64,000 nucleotides of DNA from Angiostrongylus vasorum (lineage: Eukaryota; Nematoda; Chromadorea; Rhabditida; Metastrongylidae): the NCBI GenBank assembly GCA_018806985.1, contig JADANN010000389.1, forward strand, positions 1,116,001-1,180,000. The letters run 5' to 3'. The position numbers and the translations under genes were made by a program. The notes under the pieces are model-generated. The model was not told where the DNA came from. It worked only from the letters and a program-made list of their open reading frames with translations, and searched no databases. Of the stretch, positions 1 through 12,700 are shown piece by piece (within the stretch, counting starts at the first letter, position 1; each line of letters starts with the position of its first letter).

Positions 1-14
1 GTGTAAAACTATAG

Positions 15-3000
15 TTTGATCGCCTTCAATGCCACTTTTGTCGCGATGATGGACAAGACAACATCGCCGCTCTACAGTGGTTCCGTCTCCAACCAGACCG
101 ATTGGGCCAGCTCCGATCTACCTATTAGGGATCGTCGATTCACGTTTGGAGTAGTCGAAAAGAGTTTGAGTTTTGCTGGTTCGTAATATTCCGGTAATTT
201 TCCCAATAATTATAGATTCAGTTATTCACATTCTGGTACACGTGGTGAAGTTTTCTATAGATTTTAACCATGCTTAATAATCCCTTTCAACAAAATACTG
301 AACAGAACTGGCAGTGTAGGAAGAAAGACAAAAGAATAAGAAAATGGGAAAAATATGTCAAAAAGAACAGTGTAATCCCGAGGAACTTCATTAATTCTAA
401 CCTCGAAGGGATTTTGGTCTCATCGTTCTCACTCCGATTATTGTAGCGCACAATGCAATCTTCTATTTGTTTAATATTAGTGTTTAATAAATAATACTGT
501 GACTGCAAACCGTGGCTATTCACTACAATGGAAATTGTTTGGATTTCCTGAGTTCCACGAATAGAGTGTCAAACCCGACACTGCACACTGCGCCAGGTGC
601 AACACACACTGGATTGGTCCGTGGTTCTGTTCCGCCATCTGGGTTCACCAAACCTTCCAACTCTCCGGAGCAGGCACATTGATACCATACAAGACTGGGA
701 GGACAGCAGCACTGACTCGGTACATCGGTAAGCCAATGCAAGTCTTCTCATGGGCCAAATATTCATTCGATCATCTCTAGAATTCTTTAAGAAGTGAATA
801 CATTGCACATCACTAACGAATTGATCAACGCCAAACGGTTTATCCGTTTAATTGCAACGAGTCGACTTTTGTTCTTTTGGTCATATTACAGAATCATTTG
901 ATGTAGCCCGAGACTGTAAGAAGGGGGAGAACGGGTGAGGACCACGCTTTGAGGGGGACTGCTATGACGCCGGTGCAGAGCAAGAAATGATCTCCATGGC
1001 CTGTTGTGAAAATATTGCTTTGGCCTGGTACCGATCACATCTTACACAATACGAGATCTTTACCTGACTGCAGTTTCCAGTATTCAGCGTTCTGGTCGAT
1101 TGCTGGTTGAATAGGTTTCGCCCTGGATTTCCGACCATTCCATTTTACTACGTTTCTAGCGTTTGACTACAAATAGTAACCGTTCTTTATGGACTAAAGA
1201 GAACTTTAACACCTTGTAACTAGATTGTGTAAAAAATGGAGGTGATATTTTGCAATGGTTTGCTTTTAGCTTTGTTGAATCCCTTTTAAGAGACCTCAAT
1301 GGAGATGGATGAGGCTTTCGCTGTGTGCTATTATACATCACAGTTCAACGGTCAGGGACATTCTTCCGACACGATTACCAACCATTGTGAAATCGAGCAA
1401 TGGTGGAAGAGGATTGCACTTCAACTATTTAATCACGATTTCAGGGGCTGATAGCACAGTAGTAGTGATGCCCGTCATCACGAGCATCGTGCTAGTTCGA
1501 TTCCGCTTAGGGCCAACCAAGCCTCCTATCCCTCCGGGGTCGGAAATGGTACCGCGCTTGTCTGGAAAAAAAATCACTTTCTAAAATACAACTAGGAGCG
1601 CTCCAGCCCGGCTATCTCAGGACTCCGGGGAGAATTGCTCGACCAGCCTTCTACGACATTCAAGATGAAATGAAAATCCTCAAGCAGCAACCGAGGCCAC
1701 ACGTAGAGGTTGGAAAATCTTCGTGGTTGATGGATGCGAAGAAACGAACTGAATGTGAGAAGTGCTGGGATCCGCACAGCAGACGTGAAGACAGATCAAA
1801 TAAAATAAAATGAAATCACGATTTCAATAATTTGTTGAAAGGTCTTATTTACGACTCAGGTGGCAGCTCGCCATTACTGTTTTCAATAGTCAATTAGTTA
1901 CCCAGAAATTTTTGCCATTTGCTAGGGGATATTCGATAATCGCATGTTCTTTGCCAGGTGGTTTCATGGGATCGATGCTTGCCACCTTGCCGCTGAGCGT
2001 GATGCTACAACGATACGGTGCTCACAAAGTGATGACTGTCGTTGGGGTTGTGTGTACTTTTGCGACTGCCATCACTCCCGTCATTGTCAGCTGGTCGTTC
2101 CCGTGCTTCATCGTGCTCAGAGTGATCTCGGTTTGTTTGGTTCTCTCAACACTTTCTACATGTTGCAAAAAGTTGATTACTAATAGTCTTCTTGATAGGA
2201 TTTCGTTACTTCTAGCTCTGTAATCTTATTCACGAAATCAGAACTTCTTTCCTTTATAACTATCGGTCTTACTTATTTGCCATCTGCATTTTTCTGCCTT
2301 ATTTTTATTTTTTGATCTTTCTAATTAACATGTATGCATTGCCTGCCAAGTGCTGACAGTTACTGAGTAGGTTTTTGTTTACTCTATGGGAAATTGCACT
2401 GTCTCGTTGGTGAGTTGATCACCGATTCAGATAGCCCTAAAAAATCAGCGTACAGTTGTTTGAATACTTTAAATGAATAGAACTTGGCGAGAGATAATGA
2501 GTTATAGGATCTGCTATGGGCAAAAAAGTGCGCTTGTAGCGCAGTGGTCGGAGGCCCCCTGCAGTACACATAGGATCGATCCCCGCGTTCCAGGCTAACC
2601 AGGCCGTCCATTCCCCCGGGCTCGGCAAATTGATACCAGACTTGTCTAGCAGGATATCAGCACTGCCTCGACACATCGGTAGGCCAGCGCGAGTCATTGC
2701 AAAGCCCAGATGTGCATTCAGTCACCTCCAACGATGCTTAATGAAGTCGAATGCATGGCGCATTCCTCAAGGATTCATCAACGCCGAGAGCTCTATCCTT
2801 TTTTAATTGTTATGGCCAAAAGTAGCCAATAGTTCTGGTCAGATCCAGAAGCGGCGCTAGACTTCAGGATCTAAAAATTCTAATAGTGTACTTACGTAAT
2901 GGTTACTGAATCCACTGGACACGAAATTCGTAACAAATAAACATTTTTGAGTAAAATGGTCGTGCTCGTGATGACCAGCATCACTACCACCCACTGTGTT

Positions 3001-6000
3001 ATCCATTCCTTAATCACAAAATAGTGACACAATAATATAATGTTTGGATGCATAGGTACTTGGGTGGCCCGTCCTCACTGATTGTGCCGCCCCCAGCATA
3101 ATTTCCACTTTTTCGCAGTTTTCCTGGTTTAGCCATTGTGGCTCCATGGACTCGCGAGGTGAGCCCAGCCAAAGTCCGCCGCAGGTCGTCACCACCACAG
3201 GCAGTCGCCGCCTTTGTCGATCAGAAGGAGATTTGTCACCATGAGACTAGTTTCATACCAGGACGGTGGTCGATCGTGGTATTGGTTTACCCTTAGGTGG
3301 GCTTCCTGGTGGAAACCCTAGAATCCCTTCTCACCTTGAGAGGCCGTTCTGGGGAGATGAATCCCCCGCTGTACATCGCAGCCCGACATCCAGGAACACC
3401 TTCCAGCCACAATGAGGCGGTAAACCGTTGGGAGGAGAGTTGTATAATATAGAAGATAAATAATGATAGAATATAAAATACAGTAGTATAGTAATATACA
3501 ATAATATGACAATATGGCAAGATAATGTAATTACAATATAGTAATAATTAAGATCACATTAAGATAATAAGTAATAGTATGACAATAGGGTGTGATGGAA
3601 TTTGGGGGGAGGGGATAGGGCAGTGGTTAGTGATGTAATCCATCAGGAATGAAGGTGCTTGTTCTCCACATTCCCCAACGTTTTCCTCGGATCCACGTGG
3701 GAATGTCTTAGCCCGGCTACCATCAAAATTTCAAGGAGAATCGACTCGACCAGCATTTTACGACAACCATAACGAAGACGATCCCCGACCAGCAACCGAA
3801 ACAACAGGTGAAATGTTTGAAAACGTTCGAGGGAAAACGAATCGAATGCAAGAAATGCTGGGATCTGAATAGTAAATGTCATAATGGGTCATGTTTAAAA
3901 AAAATCGGAAGAGCACTTTATTAATAAATGTGGAAGTTTTCTCCATGGCAGTGAGCCTCCTGGTCAGCCGTCTCGGAGATCATTCATGAAATCTTCTCCC
4001 ACAACTGGGCGATTCGGGCTTGACAGTCTTCAGAAAGTTTACGATGGGTGTCAGCGTGACCCACTATCACATTGCTCTATTTAATGTTATACCATCGTTC
4101 GGTTTTGATTCTCAATCTGATCAGTGAAGACGATCGGGTAGGGAACAACAATCAAATGGTCTTTCTGTACAAATTTGTTTGAGCTGCATTCTTGTAAAGT
4201 TACGCAAGCAAATCTTCGTCATAGTTACCCGTAGTCGATACATTTGCAACTCGGAGGAAAAGGGGGGTTCACTGCTTGTCACTAAGAATAATTAGTAAGC
4301 TAGAAAAAATCTTTCAATTGTGGTCGTCCACTTAGCTAAGCTCGCTTCTTCGGCGTGGAAAACTTTCCTGGAGGCAGACTGCAGCACTGCTTTACTATTT
4401 AACTGCTAGGGACTTTTAGTGGACCATCATCTCAAGACATTTTAAAAGCTAATAACTCACAAGTAGGGAGGTCCAGAAATGCTGGAATAGCATGACTAAA
4501 CACTTAAGCTAAACCGCTACCCGTTCTTAAACAAAAACTGGGATGGTATCGCATTTTTCTCTTCTAGGGTGTTTCAATTTCGAATTCGTTCCCAGTGGCC
4601 GGCTGTGTGGTGAATGAATGGGCCACTACGACGGAGAAGGGCCTCTTTGTGGCCGTTCTTTCCGGATATGTGGAGCTCTCCGCACTGTTCACGATGCCCA
4701 TTAGTGGACTCGTCGCGACCAAAGGTCAGTCATTCATTGATCTCGAGTGCCATACTAGCGCAACACTGACTGCTGTCAGCTTCAACACAGCATCTTGAGA
4801 TGAACCACTTATTCACTATAAATGTTTAAGTCGGCTGGGATTGTGTCTTCTATCTCCATGCGATCCTCTGTGGATTGTTCACCATCCTTTGGGCTCTATA
4901 CTATAGGGACGTGCCGGTAAAGCATCCATTCGTAACCGATCGCGAGTGGCAAAAAATAGGCTTCGCCAAGCCGCCATTGCTCGAAAAAAACAGCGGTAAA
5001 TGCATGGCATTGCAATAATTCATTTAAAAATATCTCTACTTTCTCATTTTCGAAACATCCCTTCAGCTCTACACTGGTGAAAAACACAGTATTGTTAACG
5101 AGAGGATGAGCGCGCGGATAGATGCGTTTAGAGATGCCGTGGAACACATGGATGGCAGCGTTGGTTCAATCTCCCTTATCTCAGCCAACTGCTAGATGTC
5201 AACGAATTACTACCAACCCGCGAGAATTCGCTGCGATCCACAGAGGCTACAACCTATATATTCCAGGAGAACACCCTTAACCAATATTTAACGACATTCA
5301 TGACAAAGACAAAGTCCTTAAGTAGCAATCAAATCCACATGAAAACTCGAAGACGTTCGTGCATGACGAATGCGAGTAAACTATTTGGAGAAAAAAAGCT
5401 GTACGGAAACAATGAAGGGAGTTCTACACAGTGCATAAAGACGAGTCATATAAAAATTGAAGAAATTATGTTTGCATAGATGATGACTCAACGCAGTCTC
5501 TTTTATACTGCTTTTCCGATAGCTACTGATAAATTCTCGAACACTAGAGTAGGTGAGGAGTGGAGAACTTCGCAGACTTATAGAAGAGGCCACGCTCTTT
5601 GTTTTAAAGGCATATATAAAAAAATAAAGCTCTCTGCCTTGATCAATCCCTTGGGGATGCGCGATATACGTTCGATTCCGTTAAGCATGTTGCAGGAGGT
5701 GATTGAATGCATATCTGGCCTTTACAATAACTCGCGGTGGTCTACCGATGTATGGAGCCAGTGCTGCTATCCTCCCAGACAAGTCCGATACCAATTTGCT
5801 GACCTGGGAGGAATGGAAGGCTTGGTGAGCCTTGGGGGGCGTAGACGGATCCCATTTGTATTGCAGGCCGCCTTCGACCACTACAACCTTCATGGGAAAT
5901 GTATGCGAGGAAACAGATATAATAGAATCAAAGAGGTTCCAGCAACCGCATTTTCGTGGTATCGGGTCGTGTAAAACACTGCTTTGTTTTTATATTTCCT

Positions 6001-9000
6001 TAAAAGATTTTCACGAAACGAAAAACTGAATTTTAATTTTAAAATTTTGAAATTAAGTGTGGAAGGAACGGATATTGTCTCCGTTCACTTCCGACACTGA
6101 ACATTATCCTTTTTTCCATTACTACGTCCTCATTGCAGCCTCCCCTTCGGCGCATCTTCAGTTCCACGTTCATCTGGGCTATCTGGATCGCAGTCATCGG
6201 CAACTTCCTTGTAGCCCAGTTTACCATTTCGTTCTCACCCTTATATCTCTCTTATGTGCTCGGCTTTCCCACAATGAGTGCTGGATTTCTGACTATTGCA
6301 CCTCTCGCAGTACAGGTTCGATTTCTTTGTCAAACACTGAACTATTTTTTGTGTTTCGTCATATATCCTAAATGACTTTCTCATGTATTTTTTTTCAAGT
6401 AACCAATTGAATATCGGTAAGTACATTTCTGAACTTTACAATTCAGCTGCTAATTAAACTGGTCACCGGAATGGCATCGGATCGTCTCAGTTGTTTGTCT
6501 GAGGTCAGTAAGCTGCGCTTGTTCAACTCGATTGCCTTGCTTGGCTCTGGCCTCTTCTTCATTTTGCTCGCAGTGATTCCACCTGTAGGAAATGCCTTTG
6601 ATGTTGTCCTGATCAGTGAGTTGTGCATATTTTTCCCACGAATTGCAAAGAAATGGTTATGAAATGGTATCTCATTGAATGGAGTAGTTCACTCGGTGCA
6701 ATAAGATGGTAGCGCATTCAGCGTTGCTCGATTGTTTAAAATAAGAAGCGGTTTTTTCGATGATCCAAATTACAACAAGTGCACTGACGCATTTCTTTAT
6801 TGCCTTCGTTTACCTTAGATCAACTTTAAAAACCATGCCTTTAGTTATTCCTGTTGCACTACTTGGGTTCTCCTCTGGTGGATACCCAAAATGTGCTGTA
6901 ATGGTGTCACGACAGCACTCTCCATTTGTGATGTCGATAGTGCAGGTTCGATTTAAAAACTTTAAGTAAAAGAGGATAAATTATAAGGGAATGGTTATCA
7001 TGGTAATAGAAGGACCAATTGACCACGCTTCTATTTACTTATACAAAATTAGAATAAGACAAGTACAACGTTCAATGAAGGCAGTCGACGAAAAACTAAC
7101 GTTTTATGGTACAGAGGAGAGATAACGGTAGTGATAAGTACCTGAGAACTTTTGTACTTTTTGTTCAATAATGCAGGATCATAGGGGCGTGTATGACGCA
7201 GTAGTCAGAGACGTCCTGCAACACAGACGTGGAATCGACCCAGCGCCCTTGGCCCACCAAGCCCTCCATCCTTCCGAGGTCGGCAAATTGGTGCCAGACT
7301 TGTCTGGGAGGATAGCAGCACTGGCTCGATACATCGGTAGGCCACCACAAGTCGTTGTAGTAGTAAGATATGCATTCAGGCACCTCAAAAGGATGCCTAA
7401 TGAAGTCGTATGTATGACGCATCCCTCAGGGATTGATCAACGCTGGGAGTTCTATCATTTTTTATGCAGGACCATCCTTCTCTTCGCCGCTCAATAAAAA
7501 CTACCCTCGTCAGCCACGATGAGGCTCACGGGGCTCATCCCCTGCTGCTTAACACAGGTGAAGCAAAGTTCCGGTGCAGTCGACATTTTTTGACTGGTTC
7601 TCTCATATAGATTTCCACACCACCTCTTTATCTTCTATTTTTTTCCCTATTGCACAACTCAGACTGAATTGGATTACACTGGTAATTTCATAAACTTTGA
7701 AGCGTAATCGGGTCTTAACACTTTGATATTCCTGAAGACAGCAGAAGACCAAATCTCAAGAGGGCAAACAGTAAGGTGAAACCTGTCAATCCTCAGCCAT
7801 AACATCCGTGCATTCATAGTGCACGTTGACGGATTACTTGACGCGTAAACCGTCACAGTAGAACGGGAATGGTCAGACAACATAAGAAGGCCACTCGAAT
7901 TTCGCACAGTGATCGAAAAACAAAGCAATGCTCTCTTTTGCAGTCTATTTCTTGGTCGAGTTCACATAAACACTTAGAAATACTTGGATGGCTTGTCTTA
8001 TTACACCATGAGGATACCATCATTTCCTCATTTGCTTTGCTTTTTCGTCACAAACTACCCAGAAATGCAAACGATTAATTAGGGAGGAATATTCACACAA
8101 ATAGTCGAATAAGAAACAGTACCATTTTTTGCAGTGTCAGCGATCCCTTCCGTCTTCTCTTCCCTACAAAGATCGTCCTTGCCAAATCCCATGGTTGTCA
8201 TGTGGATGTATCACGTGTTTTTCATTCGAGATCTTCGTGAAGAACTCTGAGCATCTGCTTGGAGGGTCGTCTTCCTGTTGTGCACTTGACATCCGGTGGA
8301 GTCCAGTCACTAACTGATCTTGTCAGCCGGTTGTCGTTAAGATGCATCACTTGTCCGTTCATTTGACTTTCGACTCCTTCACTGGTGCGGAAATGTCTAT
8401 AACCTTTGGTTATTGACGTGGATTGGAATTTCAAATTACCCCCTATCTCTGCTTTCGTAATATGAGGTGCTCAAAACATCATCCTTTCGAGAGAAAGTTC
8501 ATGATTAATAAATTATACTTCTTCAGTTTTTTTTATTTGACCCATCTTCGCGTCAACTGTGCGGATCCCAGCACTTCTCACATTCAGTTCGTTTCCTCAC
8601 ATCCATTCTCCACAAAGATCTTCCAACTTTACGTGTGGTTTCGGTTGCTGCTTGAGGATTTTCATTTCATCTTGAATGTCGTAAAATGCTAGTCGAGCAA
8701 TTCTCCCTGGAGTCCTGAATAGGCAGGCTGAAGCGTTCCCAAATGGATTTCAGAAAGTGATTTTTTTTCCCGGACAAGCCCGGCACCAATATCCTGACCC
8801 CGTAGGGATGAGGGGGCGTGGTTGGCTAGTAGCTACCATCCTCGTGATGACGGGCATCACTACCACTGTGCTATTCGTCCCCTTTAATAAATTATAACAG
8901 TATGGAATACTCCGTTTTCATATAATGCTATCGAAGTTTAGAAAACAAAAAGGAAGTTACTCGCTGTTTGTTTGCTATTCGGTATGCGCTAGCTAGCGTA

Positions 9001-11075
9001 ATACCGAGTGCTGCAAGGTGGATTATCCGTTGGAAAACAAATAACTGTCAACCGATAATCATATCAAAAACAGCCGTTCTGTATAGAAGAGCGTTGCTGG
9101 GTGAGAATGCTTCATTACTGCTGTGTTCCACTGAAGAAGATCCGTCTCGATACGACGACGAAGACGCTACATCGGGAAGAGATACAGCTGTGGACCATCG
9201 ACCCGGATCATCGGCTCTGATGAAGACGAAGACGCCGAAACATTTGTCGAATAGAGCTAATTTATCAAACTCGTGTAAGATCATGAATTTAAATACATGT
9301 TGGAAGGAACAGAGTTGATATCTATCCGTCCTCATGTTCTATCAATCCATAACGCCGTGCTACAGTGTTTCGTGGTTGGCCTAACCGACTAGCAGCAATT
9401 TTTCATCGGCTGCAGACTTTCCGGTTTTTTGCGAGTAAAAAAATAATTTTTCAATAACTAGAGCGGTTTGGGAGGTCTGGACAAGACAGAAACTAGAGGA
9501 GAGATTTTGCTCTACCGTTTTATGGGTATATGTGACATGAATGCTACTACTTGCTGCGCGCCACTGAGGTTCATTGTGCAAATGCACTGCTATCAAAATT
9601 TTGAAGTACCTTGCACCTTATGTCGAGTCCACTCTGGTGTTTTTATATTCGCGTTTTCCATACGATGAGCATAGAGATTAAGACGAAGAACAGTTAGACT
9701 TCAGTCGGATTATCGGTCAATGAACCTTTTCGAAAAAAAGGGTTTTGTGAATCATTAGAGTTTAGTCAGTAAATCACTAGAGTTGAGAGAGTGGTTTTTC
9801 TGATCTGACACCTATTACTCGGTCTACTTTCGATTAGCAATCGAGTGACTATACACAATGTGATAGAAGAATACTCTGGAACCTACTGAACCCAATAAGG
9901 ACCCTATGTTGTTCATGTGGTTTTTCGTTCATGTTGTTTCATGTGTTTCATATGGTGTTCGCGTGACGTATCGTTATGTTTGGCCCACTTCGCTATAGAT
10001 ACTATAGCTTCCATAAGAGGTATTATGGGTTCAGAGATAATTGGTCATTAAAAACACTGCATATGGGTTAGTTTCTCAGTCGCCTTAGAAAAAAAACGGC
10101 TGAAGTCCTTAAGGTGCTGGCAATTTATCGTTATACGAGGTATTTCAGCAAACGCCTTCATTCAAGAAAAACGAATATGCGATGACGAAAACCTCTAAAA
10201 AGCACGACGTTGGTCGCACACTGAATTGCAGTCGTTGTAGATAGTGGCGTGCTGTTCGTTGCTCGCCGGTTCGTTCCTCGTGCCGGCCCTCACCAGACAT
10301 GACACCTTCGAAGAGTGGCGGACTGTGTTTCTCATCTACGCCATCGTGCTAACACTTTCCAATACCATATTCGTCGCATATGCAAGGTATGTCTTTGTTC
10401 GGAGTATTAAATTCAGTTCACTGGCGTTATGCAAAACCCGCATCGATTACATTCACCGATAAGAGACTTAGTAACTAATCCTCTAGGAAGTCAAAAATGC
10501 CCTATGCAGGCTGGTACACCCCCCGATCCTAACCAATCAGGGCATGAAAAAATTCCCAGCACCTTGAAAAAATGAGACGACTTTTCATTTACGGCTTGTC
10601 GCCTCCTCTTTAAGAATTTCTGTCTGGCGTATGCCATGTGCAAGAAATCATAACATGCATGTAGAATAAAGTCGCAAAAATATCACATAACCCAAAATTG
10701 AGGGATTTCAAGCCAATTCTTTGAGGTGAAAAAAGCCGAAGTAGACTGTAAAACAAATTCCAACAAAACATTCTTTGAAGGGAATTCTAAATCAGTAAGA
10801 AGAAAAGAAACAAGAGGAAGAAAAATTGGTATGGAAACGGAATGTGAAGTAAAGAAGTGGTACCCATAACTAGCTGCGTGATTACAGATGAACTCATATA
10901 ATGTAGAGGCGAAATTGCCACGTGTCTGTTTAGATCAGAGCCAGCAAAGTGGACATCGAACGTGCCGGCAAATCATTTAAAATCGCCGAAATCTCGATCG
11001 TTTCCACGTAGGAGTGAAGTCGTTGCGAGTTCAACGTCACGGATCAGTACGACGAGGTCCTTTTCACTTCATTAG
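15..11075 (+). CDS. SLC17-like major facilitator transporter, 5'-partial, 9 exons
   Basis: A multi-pass membrane transporter of the SLC17 (sialin/vesicular glutamate/phosphate) type, expected to move organic anions across a cell or vesicle membrane. Visible exons: 15-182, 1926-2130, 4568-4724, 4831-4995, 6139-6315, 6447-6615, 6845-6945, 10241-10386, 10934-11075 (TAG at 11073-11075). Family marks in order: TM1-like LIAFNATFVAMM; RYGAHKVMT in the TM2-3 loop; GWDCVFYLHAILCG then HPFVTDRE; FIWAIWIAVIGNF; GMASDRLS followed by FNSIALLGSGLFF; SSGGYPK; HDTFEEWRTVFLIYA; and the C-terminal EPAKWT. About 475 residues are visible, near full family length, so only an N-terminal exon lies outside. Every junction is phase-consistent except 4995 to 6139, where one small exon is missing or the frame is broken. 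The last intron-exon pair gives a short basic cytoplasmic tail. Family call is firm; substrate is not known. Confidence 0.85.
556..850 (+). repeat. SINE family A copy
   Basis: Divergent copy of a tRNA-derived SINE of about 280 bases, recognised by the core TTCACCAAACCTTCCA...GACAGCAGCACTGACTCG and the 3' GAATTGATCAACGCC. The tRNA-like head is damaged. Lies in intron 1 of the transporter gene. Confidence 0.65.
1450..1815 (+). repeat. SINE family B copy
   Basis: Second tRNA-derived family, about 350 bases. A-box-like TAGCACAGTAGTAG and a perfect B box GTTCGATTCCG near 1497, then a body ending AGACGTGAAGACAGATCAAA and an AAATAAAAT-type tail. Lies in intron 1 of the transporter. Confidence 0.75.
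2526..2810 (+). repeat. SINE family A copy with target-site duplication
   Basis: Well preserved. Pol III A box TAGCGCAGTGG near 2532 and B-box-like GGATCGATCCC near 2573, then the family body and a T-rich 3' end TATCCTTTTTT. Flanked by TATGGGCAAAA (2515-2525) and TATGGCCAAAA (2811-2821), 10 of 11 matching, as expected for retroposition. Confidence 0.8.
3056..3438 (-). repeat. retroposon family C copy
   Basis: Third dispersed family, about 390 bases, starting (own orientation) TCCCAACGGTTTACCGCC and ending in repeats of ATCAAGT. No clear tRNA head. Confidence 0.7.
3690..3885 (+). repeat. SINE family B fragment, divergent
   Basis: Body portion only; matches CTCGACCAGCATTTTACGAC and GCAAGAAATGCTGGGATC. 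Confidence 0.5.
5235..5385 (+). repeat. SINE family B fragment, very divergent
   Basis: Weak match to the 3' body (AACGACATTCATGACAAAG, GCAATCAAATCCACATGAAA). Confidence 0.3.
5620..5890 (-). repeat. SINE family A copy
   Basis: Minus-strand copy, ending in the family 3' segment (TGATCAA...GCGCATCC in its own orientation). Lies in the transporter intron where an exon appears to be missing (4996-6138). Confidence 0.75.
7184..7463 (+). repeat. SINE family A copy with target-site duplication
   Basis: Body nearly intact. Flanked by ATGCAGGATCAT (7172-7183) and ATGCAGGACCAT (7464-7475), one mismatch in 12. Confidence 0.8.
8222..8405 (-). mobile_element. RTE-type retrotransposon fragment
   Basis: Minus-strand C-terminal piece of an RTE polyprotein: LTRSVSDWTPPDVK and TGRRPSK match the equivalent segment of the larger copies at 46.6 and 56.9 kb. 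Dead fragment. Confidence 0.6.
8525..8872 (-). repeat. SINE family B copy
   Basis: Minus-strand, near full length, from the TTTTATTTGACC tail (8530) to the CACTGTGCTATTCGTCCCC head (8872). Confidence 0.75.
9050..9310 (+). repeat. dispersed repeat F, copy 1
   Basis: Shares a diverged segment (CACTGAAGAAGATCC, GAAGACGC..., then GATATC near the 3' end) with 51700-51955. Unclassified. Confidence 0.4.
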
Positions 11076-11760
11076 TATGTGCCTTTCGTCCGCGACTACA
11101 GACTTGATAGCGCTGGCACAATACAGATTCTGCTATTCAGTGATTTGTATCGACTGTCCATTTACATAGTGGTGAGCATTAATCTCATTTCCCCGCCACA
11201 CCTCCATGTCTATCATCAGTAGAGCTTCTTTAACATGACTCGGTGCTTGGGTAACATTGTTGTATAATTCTGTTTATACCATTTTGAAGGATTTTCACTT
11301 ATTTTTTTCGTCTTTTCGGAGAAAGTTTGATTGGAAACATGAATGAATGATAATATGTTAAGAACAACCTATAAATATCTCGATCGCCAGATTTCACTGC
11401 TCGCATTTTTACGAGCGCTTGTGAAAGGGCGTTCCTTCGCATGGACCACCTTCAAAAATATATTCTAGCAAAGGCATGATTTCATGAAATGCTTGTAGAG
11501 CATGACTGTTGCGATTCTTTAAAACTACAACAGCATAATGTATAGCTTTTTATCTACTGCCCATTATTTTTTTTCTACCGCAGGATGTTATTTGAAACAC
11601 AATCTGAGTTACGATCAGATGCAACCAGCCAGCGATGCTGAGATATACACAAAACTTGGACACCGGGCCACATCGAACTAGTTTAGTGCCAATTTGTGCT
11701 CTCCAAACCGTCTCCGTCGACGGTGATTGCTGTTGGCATTGTTAGCGTAAAAAAAACTGG
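11076..11760. other. 3' flank of transporter gene
   Basis: AT-rich sequence after the transporter stop; no exon, repeat or RNA gene recognised. Confidence 0.4.
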
Positions 11761-11774
11761 CTAAAAGAAAGGCA

Positions 11775-11910
11775 AAACTAGGGGTTCAGTGGTGCTGTGC
11801 TTAACGCATGATACCCCGGAAAGGTAATCGATGTTTGATCTGGCCTGGGGTCTAAGATTTGCAAATATCTCAGCATCATTGCGGTTGTGACAGTATACAT
11901 TCATAGTTGG
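11775..11910 (+). repeat. SINE family D/E copy
   Basis: tRNA-like head (GGGTTCAGTGGTGCTGTGC, then GGTAATCGATGTTTGATCTG) followed by the shared body TTTGCAAATATCTCAGCATCATTGCGGTTG. Confidence 0.6.
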
Positions 11911-12091
11911 TTCCCGTAATGTCTTCAAATCTGCTGTCTGCTAGAATATCATGAGTTGACGTGAACCGGCGAAGTGCTGAGGAGCTACCGCCCTTCCTGA
12001 TCAGATTTTTGTACCTCACTTTGAGTCCGTTCACCACAACTTCTCCTTTTTTCACATTCGGGCACTTTGACGCATACACGATCTTCGACAT
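11876..12091 (-). CDS. weak minus-strand ORF, unrecognised
   Basis: A 71-codon ORF with a basic N-terminal part (KKGEVVVNGLKVRYKN). Its last codons overlap the 3' end of a plus-strand SINE (11775-11910), so the true coding end, if any, is earlier. No signal peptide or known motif. It may be an old exon or chance. Confidence 0.15.
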   Translation of the reverse strand: MSKIVYASKCPNVKKGEVVVNGLKVRYKNLIRKGGSSSALRRFTSTHDILADSRFEDITGTNYECILSQPQ

Positions 12092-12489
12092 ATCTGGTCA
12101 ATCACAACACACATCCAGTATGAGCATCCGTAGTTATGGACAAAGTTTACTTCGCTAACCAATGTCAAATGCATTTCTCATTCGTGCTCCACCCATAGAT
12201 TCACATGAATAGCTAACTGTTGGTGTAGCCTTGCAGTAGATTCTCGGGACTACCAATGAATGAGGTTTTACACGTCACGAATACTTTATCCATTCAGTGA
12301 CTGGAGTAATGACTCTTTTTTGAAGACATTTTCCCGTTTTGACTGATCACAGGAGCCTGAGAAAGGCAGCTTGGTGAAATAACAGTGCAGAGGTGAATGT
12401 GCTATTTCTGAGCAATATTATCCGCTTTGCCGTATTTTTTTATCCCTTTTCTACAATTTGTTTATGGTAGAATATTTATTTCACTGTGG

Positions 12490-12700
12490 CGGCGCATGTG
12501 GCGCAGTTGACAGAGCTTCCATTCAAAACACATGGGTTCGATGCCGTGGAGCAGGCTCAACAAACCTTCCATCTCTCCGGGGTCGGCAGATTGGCACTAG
12601 ACCTCTCTGGGAAGATAGCCGCGCTATCTCGATACATTGGTAGGCCATCGCAACTCATTCTATAGGGCAGATATGCATTCAATCACTTTTAACGGTCATC
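12490..12700 (+). repeat. SINE family A copy, 3'-truncated
   Basis: Head GTGGCGCAGTTGACAG with B-box-like GGGTTCGATGCC and body; abuts an RTE fragment that starts near 12700. Confidence 0.7.

Noticed and set aside
287..523. 78-codon minus-strand frame in transporter intron 1
   Set aside because: Reasonable composition at its N-terminus but no splice sites, motif or support for an antisense gene.
2526..2600. tRNA gene
   Set aside because: A and B box-like motifs are present, but the arms do not close into a tRNA cloverleaf and the sequence repeats as the head of a SINE family.
5480..5974. 164-codon plus-strand open frame
   Set aside because: Most of it is a SINE family A copy read in antisense.
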